Shown here: positions 45,228 through 57,600 of the stretch, piece by piece
Position numbering within the stretch: the first letter of the stretch is position 1
Layout: every line of letters starts with the position of its first letter
Assembly (NCBI GenBank): GCA_009782605.1
Contig: WRIR01000010.1
Coordinates: forward strand, 1 to 64,000
DNA from: Eggerthellaceae bacterium
Lineage (GTDB): Bacteria > Actinomycetota > Coriobacteriia > Coriobacteriales > Eggerthellaceae
Direction: 5' to 3'
Length of the DNA: 64,000 bases
Translations under genes and position numbers: made by a program
The notes under the pieces: model-generated
Databases searched by the model: none
Told to the model about the DNA's origin: nothing
The model's input: the letters and a program-made list of their open reading frames with translations, nothing else

Positions 45228-46849
45228 AAGCCGCGGGAGCCGGGCAGAGGGGGGAAGGGAAGGATGCGGGGGGTCTCGACCCGGTCGCCTGCTTCGACCC
45301 GGTCGCCTACATCAACGAGCCCCGCTGGATGGCCTCCCGCCTGGGGCTTGAGCGCATCGCCGAGCTGCTTGACAAGATAGGAAGGCCCCAGGACCGCCTG
45401 CGCTTCGTGCATGTCGCCGGCACGAACGGCAAGGGGTCGTTCTGCGCCTTCCTCTCCCGGATACTCCGGGAGGCCGGCTACAGGACGGGCCTCTTCACCA
45501 GCCCCTATATCATCGAATTTGCCGACCGCATCCAGGTGGACGGGGAGAACATCCCCTTTGAGGACCTTTGTGCGGCCACCTGCGCGGTGAAGGAGGCGGC
45601 CGAGGCCATGGCGGACCACCCGACCGAGTTCGAGCTGATGACCGCGGTGGCCTTCGTCCACTTCGCGCAAAAAGGGTGCGACATCGTCGTCTGCGAGGTC
45701 GGCCTCGGGGGGCGCCTCGACTCGACGAACATCATCGAGGCCCCCGAGCTGTGCATAATCACCGCCATCGGGCTCGATCACACAGAAGTGCTGGGGGAAA
45801 CGCTCGGCGCCATCGCGGGCGAGAAGGCGGGCATCATCAAGGAGGGCGTGCCCCTGCTCTCCTGGCCGCAGCGGCCCGAGGCCATGGAGGTGGTCGAGCG
45901 GGTGGCACGCGAGCGGGGCGCCCCCCTCGCCCTCCCCGACTTCTCGCGGCTGCCCGCGCCCGGCACCGCGTCGGGCCACTCGTTCGCAAGCATCCCGCGA
46001 GCGAGCGGGCACCAGTCCAGCCCCGGCACCGCGCCGGGCTATTCCCTGTCCCTGCTCGGCATCCACCAGCCCCGAAACGCCGCCATGGCCATCAAGGCGG
46101 TGTCCCTGCTGCGCCAGAAAGGCTGGGCCATCAGCGACGACGCCCTGCGTGCCGGACTTGCGAAGGCCTCGCTGCCGGGGCGCTTCGAGGTGGTCGCGCA
46201 CAGCCCGACTTTCATCATCGACGGCGCACACAACCCCGACGGGGCCCAGGCCCTGGCCGACTCGCTTGAGGCCTACTTCCCCGAGGCCGCGCCGGTCTTC
46301 ATCGTCGGCGTGCTCAAGGACAAGGACTATGCGGAAATGCTGCGCCGGGTCCTGCCACGCGCGTCCGGCCTGGTGGCCACCACGCCGCCCAACGACCGCG
46401 CGCTTCCCGCCGCCGACCTCGTCGTATGTATCCGGTCATTGCTCGAAGAGGCGGGGTGCACACCCGGGGCCGTGCCGGTGCACGCCACCCCCGACATCCC
46501 CGCCGCTGTCAGGCAGGCCCGCGCGCTCGCCGGCCCCGAAGGCCTCGTCTGCGCCTTCGGCAGCCTCTATTCCGTCGCCCCCCTCAAGAGTGGACATTCC
46601 TACGTGTCACACGGCACCGTCGCCATCCGAGAACGACCTCCGAAAAGCCTGGGCAAGTGCGGCCAGGCTGTCCTCGTCGCCGGCGAGCTCGTCGCACACG
46701 GCGACATAGGTCACCACATAATAGACAGAGGCGGTGACAAGCGCCATCCCGAGGCCGACGTAGAAGAACTCGATGACGTCGAGGCGGACCAGCCCGGAAG
46801 CCCGGGTGGAAAGCCCCAGCCCCATCATGATGGCAAGCATGAGGTATGA
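45224..46849 (+). CDS. folC: Folylpolyglutamate / dihydrofolate synthase
   Basis: The frame is 541 residues; the expected enzyme is about 430-460. It has VAGTNGKGSFCAF, FTSPYIIEFADRIQVDGENI, GLDHTEVLGETL and IDGAHNPDGAQ. FolC adds glutamate to folates. The family part ends near FGSLYSVA (about residue 457); the last about 84 residues read against the convergent membrane gene (46607-47098) and look non-functional. The overlap is 243 bp. Either the original stop was lost, or the annotated C-terminus is longer than the working protein. Confidence 0.9.
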   Translation: MKAAGAGQRGEGKDAGGLDPVACFDPVAYINEPRWMASRLGLERIAELLDKIGRPQDRLRFVHVAGTNGKGSFCAFLSRILREAGYRTGLFTSPYIIEFADRIQVDGENIPFEDLCAATCAVKEAAEAMADHPTEFELMTAVAFVHFAQKGCDIVVCEVGLGGRLDSTNIIEAPELCIITAIGLDHTEVLGETLGAIAGEKAGIIKEGVPLLSWPQRPEAMEVVERVARERGAPLALPDFSRLPAPGTASGHSFASIPRASGHQSSPGTAPGYSLSLLGIHQPRNAAMAIKAVSLLRQKGWAISDDALRAGLAKASLPGRFEVVAHSPTFIIDGAHNPDGAQALADSLEAYFPEAAPVFIVGVLKDKDYAEMLRRVLPRASGLVATTPPNDRALPAADLVVCIRSLLEEAGCTPGAVPVHATPDIPAAVRQARALAGPEGLVCAFGSLYSVAPLKSGHSYVSHGTVAIRERPPKSLGKCGQAVLVAGELVAHGDIGHHIIDRGGDKRHPEADVEELDDVEADQPGSPGGKPQPHHDGKHEV

Positions 46850-47098
46850 GGGCAGGTCGAAGAACTTGAACAGGCTCGTGAGCTTTTCCGTATAGCCGCC
46901 GATGCGCCTGACGTGCTTGCGCGAGATGAACAGGAACATGGCCAGGAAAGGCACATAGGTGAAAAGGCAGCCCAGGGCCATGCCCCCCGTCCAGGGCTCG
47001 GGCGACGCCCTGAGGCCGACACCGACCACCGATGCCCCCGCGAGAAGCCAGACCAGTGCCGCTACGAGCAAGAGGAGCTTTGTGGGTACCTTGAACAC
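46607..47098 (-). CDS. Small membrane protein A
   Basis: The product is 163 residues with about four hydrophobic segments, the first LLLLVAALVWLLAGASVVGV near the start. It ends in an acidic/basic tail. I do not recognise the family. It overlaps folC by 243 bp on the opposite strand. It is the third gene of a minus-strand unit with the next membrane protein (13 bp apart) and the DUF6273 lipoprotein. Confidence 0.7.
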   Translation of the reverse strand: MFKVPTKLLLLVAALVWLLAGASVVGVGLRASPEPWTGGMALGCLFTYVPFLAMFLFISRKHVRRIGGYTEKLTSLFKFFDLPSYLMLAIMMGLGLSTRASGLVRLDVIEFFYVGLGMALVTASVYYVVTYVAVCDELAGDEDSLAALAQAFRRSFSDGDGAV

Positions 47099-47111
47099 GG
47101 AAGGCCCCCTT

Positions 47112-47555
47112 TCATCCGAATATCAGGGGAACGGCCGTGCGGAAGATGAAGTGCCCGGCCAGCATGCAAAGTCCCAGCACGATGATCATCGCGCCGCGGC
47201 GCTTCTGCCACGCCGCACGCCTGCGCAGGCCGCGCTCGAACACGAAGCCTCCCACGACGATGAGGCTGACCGACGATATCGCCACGGCCACGGCGAAGAG
47301 GTAGGTGAGGTAGAAGGGGCCGTCCGCATAACCGAGGATGCGCCCGGCCAAGGCACAGGCCAACCCGGCGCATACGAGCAGCGTCCACTTCACCACGAAG
47401 CCCCGACCCGCCTTTTCGGCAGCCGCCGGCCCCGCCGCTACCTGCCGCGGATCCTCGGCCGCCAGGCCGCCCGCCGCCGCTACCTGCCGCCGGCCCGCCG
47501 CCGCCGGGCCCGCCGCCGCCCCGGGCGCCTCCTGCGGCGTTTCCCCCTGCGGCAT
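47112..47555 (-). CDS. Small membrane protein B
   Basis: With the ATG at 47555 and a GGGAGGGG site upstream, the product is 147 residues. An Ala/Gly/Pro-rich N-terminus of about 50 residues is followed by three or so hydrophobic segments (WTLLVCAGLACALAGRIL; YLTYLFAVAVAISSVSLIVV; MIIVLGLCMLAGHFIF). A longer frame to 47993 is antisense to the lipoprotein in another frame and is not used. Function unknown; probably partner of membrane protein A. Confidence 0.65.
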   Translation of the reverse strand: MPQGETPQEAPGAAAGPAAAGRRQVAAAGGLAAEDPRQVAAGPAAAEKAGRGFVVKWTLLVCAGLACALAGRILGYADGPFYLTYLFAVAVAISSVSLIVVGGFVFERGLRRRAAWQKRRGAMIIVLGLCMLAGHFIFRTAVPLIFG

Positions 47556-47572
47556 ACCCTGCCCCTCCCTCG

Positions 47573-48343
47573 TCACTCCGAAGTCCTCAGCCAGAGGGCG
47601 GGCCGGACACCGAGGGGCGCGATGATGATGCTGCCGTAGGGCATGACCCTCCCGTTGTTGAAGATGTATGCGGCAGAGCTCTCGGAGCTGCCGGACGAGC
47701 GGAGCCACCAGGCGCCGCCGCCGTGCTTCTCGACAAGGGCCTTGATATCCTCGCCCTGGTTCTCGACATAGCCTTCGATGGCCTCCTTGCTGACGTCGAG
47801 GCTCGCCCTGCGGTCGTCGTAGGTGGGAAGGTAGTCCTTGGCCTCGTCGCCCGAGAGCAGGAACACCCGGTCCACCGTCTCGTTGCTGTCCTCGGACCGG
47901 ACGTCGGGGTTCCCGAGGTTTTCCAGCTTGACCGCCATGACGGCATCCCGCATGGCCTCGGGCAGGTACTCGAAGAAATCCACATTCAGCCATTTGCGCA
48001 GGGTGCAGGTCTCCCAGGTGACCCGGGCGTAGCCGTCGTTGTAAGGGCGCAGGTCGATGATCTTCTCGGAGATGACCAAGACGCGCCCGCTCTCTGCGGC
48101 AAGCACCCGCCAGCCGATGTTGCGGGAAAGCTCGCCGCCGAAGTATTCGGGGAAGGCCACGTTCCCCAGGCGAACGACATCCCCCGCCTGTGCGCGGTCA
48201 AGGGGCGGGTTCTGCTCGCATCCGGTCAGCAGGGCGGAAAACGCGGCCGACGAGGCCAGCGACACCCCGACAGCCGCGCCGAGCCGAAGGAAGCGCCTGC
48301 GGTCCATGTGGCCCCTGTGAAAAGTGCTCCGTCCCTGTTCCAT
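47573..48343 (-). CDS. DUF6273-type lipoprotein with Tat signal
   Basis: The product is 256 residues. MDRRRFLRLGAAVG at about residues 13-26 is a Tat-like twin-arginine signal; LLTGC with Cys near residue 47 is a lipobox, so the protein should be exported folded and lipid-anchored. The mature part has GWRVLAAESGRVLVISEKII, VTWETCTLRKWLN, AWWLRSSGSS and ends VRPALWLRTSE, which matches DUF6273 (FGE-like fold). Function unknown. It is divergent to the giant surface protein, so a common surface role is possible. Confidence 0.85.
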   Translation of the reverse strand: MEQGRSTFHRGHMDRRRFLRLGAAVGVSLASSAAFSALLTGCEQNPPLDRAQAGDVVRLGNVAFPEYFGGELSRNIGWRVLAAESGRVLVISEKIIDLRPYNDGYARVTWETCTLRKWLNVDFFEYLPEAMRDAVMAVKLENLGNPDVRSEDSNETVDRVFLLSGDEAKDYLPTYDDRRASLDVSKEAIEGYVENQGEDIKALVEKHGGGAWWLRSSGSSESSAAYIFNNGRVMPYGSIIIAPLGVRPALWLRTSE

Positions 48344-48495
48344 CGCCTCTTATTCCTTTCACCGCATACTGTTCACCGCATACTGAATACATCTATGATT
48401 ATTGTCGTCCTAACTAAATACTTTTGGAGTATAATACGGCTGTTAGGTAATAGCAAGGCAGGCGACAACCATTGTATCTTGAGGAATAGCATCAA

Positions 48496-48523
48496 CATCA
48501 GGCAAGGCACACCCTGCCTGATG
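48496..48523. promoter_or_regulatory. Palindrome upstream of the giant gene
   Basis: Arms CATCAGGCA and TGCCTGATG, 9 bp and perfect, enclose a 10-nt loop in the 264-bp divergent gap, about 85 bp before the giant gene. It could be an operator or a 5' leader hairpin. A TATAAT occurs at about 48431. Confidence 0.5.
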
Positions 48524-48607
48524 GAGCCTTGTTAGTACTAGTTCTCGTATCGCATGTGTATGCGGGTAGGTATCAGGTCTTGAAGTGAGGAAAGAGGCAG
48601 GATAATC

Positions 48608-51600
48608 ATGAACACAATGAAGAACAACAGGAGACGGGGCAAGACGGCAGGGACTTCGCGGAAGGCCCTCGCCATCCTGCTCGCTGCAACTCTGGCCATC
48701 ACGATGGTCGGACCAGGGGTTTCGTTTGCCGAAGAGGCAATCGTCGCGCCCGACGGCAGCGATGTGGTCTACGGGAACCCCGCCCCTGAACAGCCGGCCG
48801 ACAGCCCGGCCGCCCCCGAGCCGCCTGCGGGCAGCGCGGGCAACGCGGGCAGCGCGGCCCCGGCAGGGGAGGAAGGCCTCGGCTTCGACGCCTTCGACGC
48901 CGTCGTCGACCCCGCCCCCGACCCGGACGAAGGCCCCGGGGCCATCGGGATAATGCCCCTGGCGGTCACCCCCATCGGCCCGGGCCAGGTCTCGATTGAC
49001 AACTGGGCCGACCTGCGCCAGGCCATGGGCGACCCGAACGTCAACTACATCCGCTTCAACGGCGACATCCGGCGCACGGGCGGCACAGCGGCCGCCAACG
49101 ACCTGCCGGGCATCACCCGCACCCTCACCATCGACGGCAACGGGCACGAGCTGGACTTCCGCAACGACGGGGCCAGCACGAACATCAACACGAGGGGCAT
49201 CCAGCTCAACGCGGCCCCCAGCACCGGCGCGACCCTGACGGTCCAAAACCTCACCGTCATCAAGCCCAACGTCGCCACAGGCAGCCAGGGCTCCGCCCAC
49301 TTCATCGTGGGGACCGCCGTCAACTCCGACAGGTGGACGGTCAACTTCAACAACCTCACCGCCCCCAAGGAAGGCCCCACCCGGCCCTTCTGCGGCCTCA
49401 TCAGCGCCCCGCGCGCGACGCTCAACGTTACGGGCGTGCTCGACTGGTACAGCGGCGCCGCAAACGCCATCATCATGGAAACCCAGCAGCAGTACTATTC
49501 CGGCGCGAACACGGTGGTGAACATCGTGGGGCACGAAGGCCTGAACAACTCCACGGTATTCATCCGGCAGAACCAGAGCACCCGGCTCAACATCTTCTCG
49601 GTACGTGGCGGCGCCCAGGTCTACTTCGACAGCCGCAACATCGGCAACACCAACACCATCGACATGGAGATAAACGAGACCGCGACCACCCGCGCCGAAT
49701 TCATAGTCGACGGCGTCGGCACGATCCTTGACGTCAAGGGCCTCGGGCGCGGCACCGGCACCTCGGGCGGCACTATCACCATGCAGGCCGGCGCGCGGAC
49801 CGCTGTGTTCCAGGTCACCGGGGGAGCCAAGTGCTTCGTCCGCAGCCTTGCCCAGAACACGGGCCAGCCTGCCCTGGTCATACAGTGCGACGGCACCCGC
49901 TTCCTTGCCGACGGCAAGGGCACGGAACTGCTCTTCGAGTCCTTCGGCCAGTCGAACAACCTCGGTGCCACGCTGCGCTTCCGCCTGCGGGGCAACCAGG
50001 AGTTCAGGGCCTCCAACCTGGCAGACATCACTGTCATCAGGCATGCGAACACCGGCTCCAACCGCGCTGCGGCCATCCGCTTCGGCACAGGCACGGGAAA
50101 CAGCTTCTACGCCGAGAGCGGCGCGACCATCCACGTCTACAACGAAGGCTCGGCCGCCTATGCCACCTCGGCCTCGGGCGACAACAACAACTCCGGCATC
50201 GAGTACCGCGCGAACAACTGGACCTTCGACGTCACGGGCTATGAGACCGCCATCGAGGTCTACTCCAACAGGGGTCCGGCCATCGGCGCCGGCAGCGTGA
50301 ACAACGGCAATATCTCCGTAGGCGACGGCTCGGTCTTCATCGCCCACGGTTGGAGCGGCGCGGGCACTTCTGCGAGCACCCACGGCGCCATCGACACAGG
50401 GACCGTCACCTTTGCGAGCACCAGCCCGCTCTACTACGACTTCACCAGCCTCAACCCCGCCGCCAACGCACGCGTCTTCAACGTCAACGGGGCGGCCTCC
50501 CGCTTCAGCCAGACGAATTCCGACATAGCGGCATGGGGCAACGGCCGCAGCCGTGTCGCCGACGCGGCGGGCAACGCGACCAACAGCTCGAACAACCCCA
50601 TCGAGGGAAACCCCTACAAGTCATGGACCATGGTGCGGGGCTTCACGATGGGCGGCAACAACTTCGCGGTAGCCAACCAGTTCTCGACGCAGGACCCGGG
50701 CTACTTCACCAACGCGGTGGACAACTTCGGCAGCCAAGGCACCTGGCCCTACCGCCGTATCTCGGGCAACAACGCCGCGCCGAAGATAGGCGATGTGCTG
50801 CCCGCCACGAACGCTGACAAGTACGTCCGCGCGACTGGGCGGGTGCCCGAAGGCCTCGACTTCGACGGCCGCTACGTCTGGGACGACGAGGTCTACTCCC
50901 GCTGGAACATCACGCGGGGCTCCACGACGACGACCTCCGTGGCCGGGCAGGCGACCTCCCTGCGCTACGAGGACATCTACACGGTGGAGACCGGTGTGGA
51001 CACCCTTGAGGGCATTGTGCGCTACAGCAACGGCGAGTTCCTGCATCCGGGCGACCGCTACCAGATAATGCAGGCCTGGCGCGGCGAGGTGGACGACCCG
51101 AACTCCCAGCGGGTGCACCATGCGCGCCCGGGGGACATCACCACCAAGGTGGTGACCGTCGAAGACATCCTGCCCCCGGTGCCGGCCACGGTAAGCACGC
51201 CGAGCAACGGCAAGATATGGATAGGCCTCACCACGGCTATCTCGGGCACCTGGACGCCGAACCAGGCGGCCGCGCAGCCGCACAACCCCGAGCCGGCCGT
51301 CAAGCTCTATGCGGTCATCGACTCGATGGACAAGGTCGTCATGGACGGCTCCACCCCGGTGGCCGGCACCCTCGACGCGAACGGCACCTGGACCTACAAC
51401 CTGCCCGTGGCCGTGTCGAACAGCCTGACCGACGGCCAGCGCGTGTTCTTCATCCTCGAAGACGCAAACGGCAACAAGACCCCGCTTGCCCCCACGCCCT
51501 GCCACGACACGATGATAGACCCCTCCCCCTACCTCACGGCATCCCAGCCCGACCTTATCCTAAACCATGACGACCAGTACATCGGCTTGAACATGGCCAA

Positions 51601-54600
51601 GGACATCGCCCGTCTGGGGACGAACACCACCAGCCAGCTCGACAGGCTTAAGTCCCTTATCAACGCGCGGGCCGAAAGGCGCGCCCCCGAGGTCACCCTC
51701 GGCCTCGACGTGCGCGTCACCCAGGTAGCCCCGCCGTGGGACACGGAAAGCTACTACAACATCGACCTCTTTGCCCCGCTCTGGCCCATGGGCAAGCCCT
51801 ACGACCTGCGCTACGAAGCGGTTGCGGCGCCGGAGATATACAACACGGGCATGGTCACGGTCCTGCCCTTCGACGAGGCGGCGCCCTTTATCGGCGCCAA
51901 CGACTTCACCATCTCGACCAACAACGCGACCGACCTGATGAGCCTCCCGCTTGCCCAGCGCAATGCCGAGCTCATCAAGCTGGCGGGCGCCCGGGCCCGC
52001 GTGAGCCTGACCGACCCCTTCACCGCTGATCTGGTCCTCGTGCACGACGTGGACATCCCCAACCCCGCCCAAGTGGGAAGTTATGACGTGACCTTCTACG
52101 TCAACGGCTTCACCCCCAACCACCCCCATGTGGTCACCATCAAGGCCCACGTCATCTCGGGCGACATGCCGGTGCTCATGGTCACCACGCCCATCGAGGT
52201 GTGGATAGGCGACGCGGCCAAGAAGCCCGCGAGCGCCATCCTGCCGAGCCAGTGGAACATCATGGACGGCGTCACGGCCCTCTCCAAGGTGGACGGCACG
52301 AACATCACCGACCGGGTCACCTATGACGCGGCCATGGCCCAGGCCCTGAACCTCAACAAGAAGGGCATGTACCCCATCACCTATTCCGTCACCAATTCCG
52401 ACGGCAACTCCATCGACGCCACGCGCCTCGTGGTGGTCAACGACGGCAGCTACGTGGTGACCCCGGGCTACGTGCTCCACGCCCAGAGCTTCATCAAGCA
52501 CATTGACGAGGTCAAGGCCAGCAGCAACGATGCGGCCATCCTCGCCGACTCCCGCGCCCAGGCCTGGATGGTCGACGCGTCCCTGCCGACGGGCACGAGC
52601 AGTGCCGATGCCCGGGTCGCCTCCAATGGCGGCTACGGCCCCGATGCCACCATAGGCACCTACAACATCACCATCGCGGTCGTCCAGGACCCCGCGGTCG
52701 TCCAGAACATCACCGCCACCGTGTGGAACAAGGACGAGGAAACCGACGGCGAGGATCCCACCACGGGCACCCGCTACCGCATCGGCGCGAACAACTACGC
52801 GATAACCGTCTCGCAGCTCGCGAGCTATTCCGGCATGAGCTCCGAGGTCATGATGAACCTCATCAATGCCTCTGCGGCCGAGGCCTTCCGCCTCACCAAC
52901 GAGGCCACCTACCTCGGCGACCCCCTGCCCCTGACCTCGCTTGCCAACGCCGGCGTCGTGGTCGTCGACAACAAGATACCCCTGACCGCACGGTCCGGCG
53001 ACAGCTTCCCCGTGACCTTCGCCGTTGCGGCATCGCCCAGCATCACGGTCACGGTGCACTACTCGATAGGCGGCACGCCCCCGGTCATAACCTGGCACCC
53101 CGAGTCGACCCCCGGCGCCCTCGACGGCGGCTATCCGCTCGTCATCCCCTTCGAGCCGGGCGACCAGGGCCACTACCTTACCGCCGCCGAGATAAAGGCG
53201 AAGATGAATGTCGAGGACGCCGAGGACGGCGACCTCTGGGATATCACCACCTTCGCGGTTCCGGGCGGCGACGGCAGGATCAGCACGGGAAGCCCCGGCG
53301 TCTACCAGGTCCACTACTCGGTCACCGACTCCGACAACATGACCACGACGGCCACCCGCGCCATCGTCATCCAGGACGGCCGCTTCGTGATAGACCCTGA
53401 AGAGGGCATCATCATCGGCGCGAAGAACTTCGTCGTGAAGCAAGACGACGTCGACGGTACCTCGACCCAGGTGCGCAGCCTCTCGGGCGCCTTCGCCTAC
53501 CTTATCGACGGCTCCGCCCTGCCGGCAGAGGCGACGCTCGAACTGCAGGACCTCCCGCCGGGCTATGTCCGCAACGCCGAGCCGGACGAGTACCCCTTCA
53601 CCTGGATGGTGAGCGGCTACAGCACCGTCAAGAACATCACCGGCATCGTCACCGCGGCAGACGAGATATCCAACCCCGGCGAGAACGGCCTTTACGTCGT
53701 TGTGGCGAACCACTTCACGGTGAACCTCGAACAGGCCGCCGCGATGATAGCCGCGGGGCTGAACAACGAACTGATGCGCATGTCCGACACGCGGGTCTAC
53801 CCGCTGGTGGACGGCCTGCCGACCGGCACGCCCTACGTTGCCAACAACGGCGGCTTCACCTCGGTGCTCAACCCCGACCCGGGCTACCCGATAACCTACG
53901 GCGTCAGGGCCAACGGCGCCGTCGTGGTGACGCCCGCGCCAAACCAGACGCAGGTGACCATCCGCGGCCGGGTCTCCCAGGGCTCGATGCCCACGATAGA
54001 CGCGATGACGCCCCTTGAGGTCTGGATAGGCGAAGGCCCCGCCCAGGCACCCGCCATCAGCGCGGCCCAGTACCTCGCCGTGCCCGGCGACCTCTACGGC
54101 GTCACGGCAGCCGACTTCGAGGACGACCGCGACGGCATACCGCTCACTATCACCGCCACCTACCTCAACCCCACAACGGGCGTCGACGTGACCACGCCGG
54201 GCCTCTACACCCTGCGCTTCTCGGTCACGGACTCCGACAACAACACGGTCACGACCCAGCGCGTGGTGGTGGTCAACGACGGCAGTTACGTGGTCAGCGA
54301 AAAGCCCGGGGGATACATCCTCTATGCTCGCTCCTTCGTGACCCTGCTCAGGGACGTGACCACCAACCCTGCACTGATCGAGGCCGAGATACTGGACAAG
54401 GGCCGCGCGCGGCTTTATAACGGCACCACGGGCGTGCAGGTCGATATCGACAGCTCCAACCTGGCCAGCATCTCCACGGGCGGCTACGGGGCTCCCCGGA
54501 TGGCGGGCTCCTACAACATCGCCATCACGGTTAGGGACCACCCCTCAGGCACCCTGACCAAGGACATCGTCGGTAGGATAGTCGATGCCGAGGTCATCAC

Positions 54601-57600
54601 GCCCGAGACCCCGTCCGAGTTCGGGCCGGTCACTTACGTGTGGGGCAACAACGCGGTCCAGACCATCGGCGAGGCATGGGCCACGGCCGGCGGGGGCATG
54701 GGCGCGGTCGCCCTGGCCCTCAACACGGGTGCCGCCACCGCCTGGCCGGAAGGCTCCATCACCGACAGGGCGGTCATGCTCACGGACACCAACGACTATA
54801 TCGGCAGGTATGCCGACGGCACCTCGACCACTCCGGGCGTGTACCGCTTCCCCGTGAGCGACGAGGACTATACCGAGACCATCAACCTGACCATATCGGT
54901 CCACAACGGGAATGCCCCGACCATCGCCGTCTATCCCAAGCCGCTCGGCTTCGACTACACCGACCCCGCCACCGCAACGCGGATAAACGACGGGAGCGGG
55001 TTCCTCCTGGAGTCCCTTATCATGGAGACCGTGGACGTCGCCGATGTCGAGGACGACGCCGCCGGCATCCCGCTTGAGGTGGACTACAGCATCCTCGACG
55101 TCACCCAGGGCGCACCGGGCGTGCCGATGGACAAGATACCCGTCACCCAGTCGGGCATCTACCATGTCACCTATACCGTCATGGACTCCGACGGCAACAA
55201 GGCAAGCGACTCGCGCGCCATCATCCTGTCCCGCGGAGAGGAATACATCTGGGACGACAGGTTCATCCTCAAGGCCCTGAGTTTCGTCATCAGGGCATCG
55301 CAGGTTGATCCCATGCGCTCAGACCAGCAGATACTCGCCATGTCCGAGGCAGCTGCCTGGAGCGTTGAGGGCGAGCCCCGCGCCGCCACCGTGAGAAGCC
55401 TCGGCGGCTACAGCGCGAACCCGCTCGACTTCTATATCGTGACCGTCCAGGTGCTCGGCCATCCGGACCTGAACAAGGAGATCGCCGCCCTGGTCGTCCC
55501 CGACGGCGACCCGCAGGCGCAAAGGCCGGGCGACACCCACGGCGACAACGGCACGGCCACCTCCATCATCGCGACCAACTTCCGCATCAACGAACGCGAC
55601 GCCAACGCGCTCGCGGCGCAGCGGGGCACGCCGGCCTACGCCGCCGCCCTCATCGCGCGTGCCGACGTCGACCTGCGCCAGCGGGCGACCTCGAACTTCC
55701 TCACGGCCGACCTCTCGACGCGCAACCTCGTCAACGACGGCGGCTTTGCCACGAGCGGCACCCTGGCGGAAGGCGACAGCTTCACCATCACCTTCGACAG
55801 CACGGCCGACCCGAAGGCCACCACGAAGATAACCGCCTTTGTGGACAACGGCCTGCCGCCCATCATCTATGCCCCCGACATCCGCGTGATATGGGTGGGC
55901 GACCCTGCCAACAAGCCAGAGGGCACGCTGCTCCCCTCCGAATGGAACGGCGGCTTCACCAAGTCCCTGCAAAACGGAGAAATGCTCCCTGATGTCACCG
56001 CTTGGGACGACTACGACGGCGACCTCACGGACGATATCGTGATAGGCTCCCTCAACGCGGGGAACTTCACTGCGGGCGACCCCCTGGATATGAACAAGCG
56101 CGACATATACCAAGACGTCACCTACTATGTCCAGGACTCCGACTACAACGAGACCACCAAGACGGTCAAGGTCTTCGTGACCAAGAACGCGGTCATCGAC
56201 GGCGACTACCTCATCTTGGCCTACGACTTCATCGAGACCCTTGCCAACGTCGAGAGGAACGGCACGAGCCACCGCGAGATACTGCGGCTTTCGGCCGCCG
56301 AGGCCTGGAGGATCCACAGCAACCCCTCGACTGCGGGCGAATGGCTCCCCGTGCCTGCCTCCGAGCTCCTTGAGGTGCGCGGCGACGCGGGCTACCGGGC
56401 AGAGGTCGGCGACTACTACCCGATACGGATAGGCATCGAGCCGGAACCCGGCTTCAGCGGCGGTATGAGGACCCGCGACGTCACCGGGCGCGTCGTTGAC
56501 AAGGACGTCATCGACGACGGCTTTGACGGCGATGTCCGCTATGTGGTCGCCGCCAACCACGCGACGCTGAAGCTTGAGGAAGCAGCCAGCTTCGTGGGCC
56601 TGACCCAGGCAGTCAAGGACCGCCTGATAGAGCGTGCCCTGGCCGAGGCCTGGGAGATCGACGGGGGCATCGGGGACTGGGATGCCGACGTCCTGACAAA
56701 CGGAATAATCAACCCCCAGCCCCGGGGCTCCTACCCGGTCACCTTCATCCCGGCCGGCCAGCCCGACATCCGGGCGACGGTCAACTTCACCATCGACAAC
56801 GGCCATGCCCCGGAGATAGTCTTCGAGATGTACCCGCTCGTGCTGGAGAAGACGGCTGTCTCGCATCCCCTCACGAACAACGACCTCAAGGAATTCATGA
56901 CGGTCTGGGACTTCGAGGACGGCGACCTGTGGCAGGCAACCGAGGTATTCTCGTCGAACGGCACGTCGCCGGATGGCACCCCCATTCCCGGCTCGCCGCT
57001 CAACCTCGACCAGGCCAACGTGGGTGTCTGGACGGCGGTCTACACCGTCACTGACAGCCACGGCAACACGACCATCGCCGAGCGCGCCGTAGTCATCAAC
57101 GACGGCCGCTACGTGATAGACGAAACGGACAACATCATCATCGGCGCCCGCGACTACGTGGTGCCCCGCACCGGCACCGGCCGGGTCGACGGCACCGAGG
57201 GCCAGGCACGCAGCCTGTCGTGGGCCGAGGCCTTCGACATCAACGGCCATCCGATAGACCCCACGCTGCTCAGGTGGACGGAGCGTCCCAACGGCTACGT
57301 TGACGGCGCCGCGGTCGGCAGCTACCCCATCACCTGGATGGCCCCGGGCCGCACGACCACGAAGTCCATCACCGCGCATGTGGTGGATGCCGACGCCGTT
57401 GACAACGGCGGCAAGTCGTCGAGCTATGCCATCGTCGCCTCGCACTTCCGGGTGAACCTCATGGGCGCCCAGGCAATCGTCACGGGCGGCAACAGCGCCT
57501 ATATCGCCGCCGCCCAGGCAGCGGTCATCCCGCTGGTCCCCAATGCCGACCCCGCGCACCCCGATCCCTTCGTGGAAAGCCGGGCCGGCTTCGAGGCCGC

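Noticed and set aside
47556-47993. N-terminal extension of membrane protein B to 47993
   Set aside because: It overlaps the DUF6273 lipoprotein in another frame and has a low-complexity shadow composition; the ATG at 47555 has a good ribosome-binding site.
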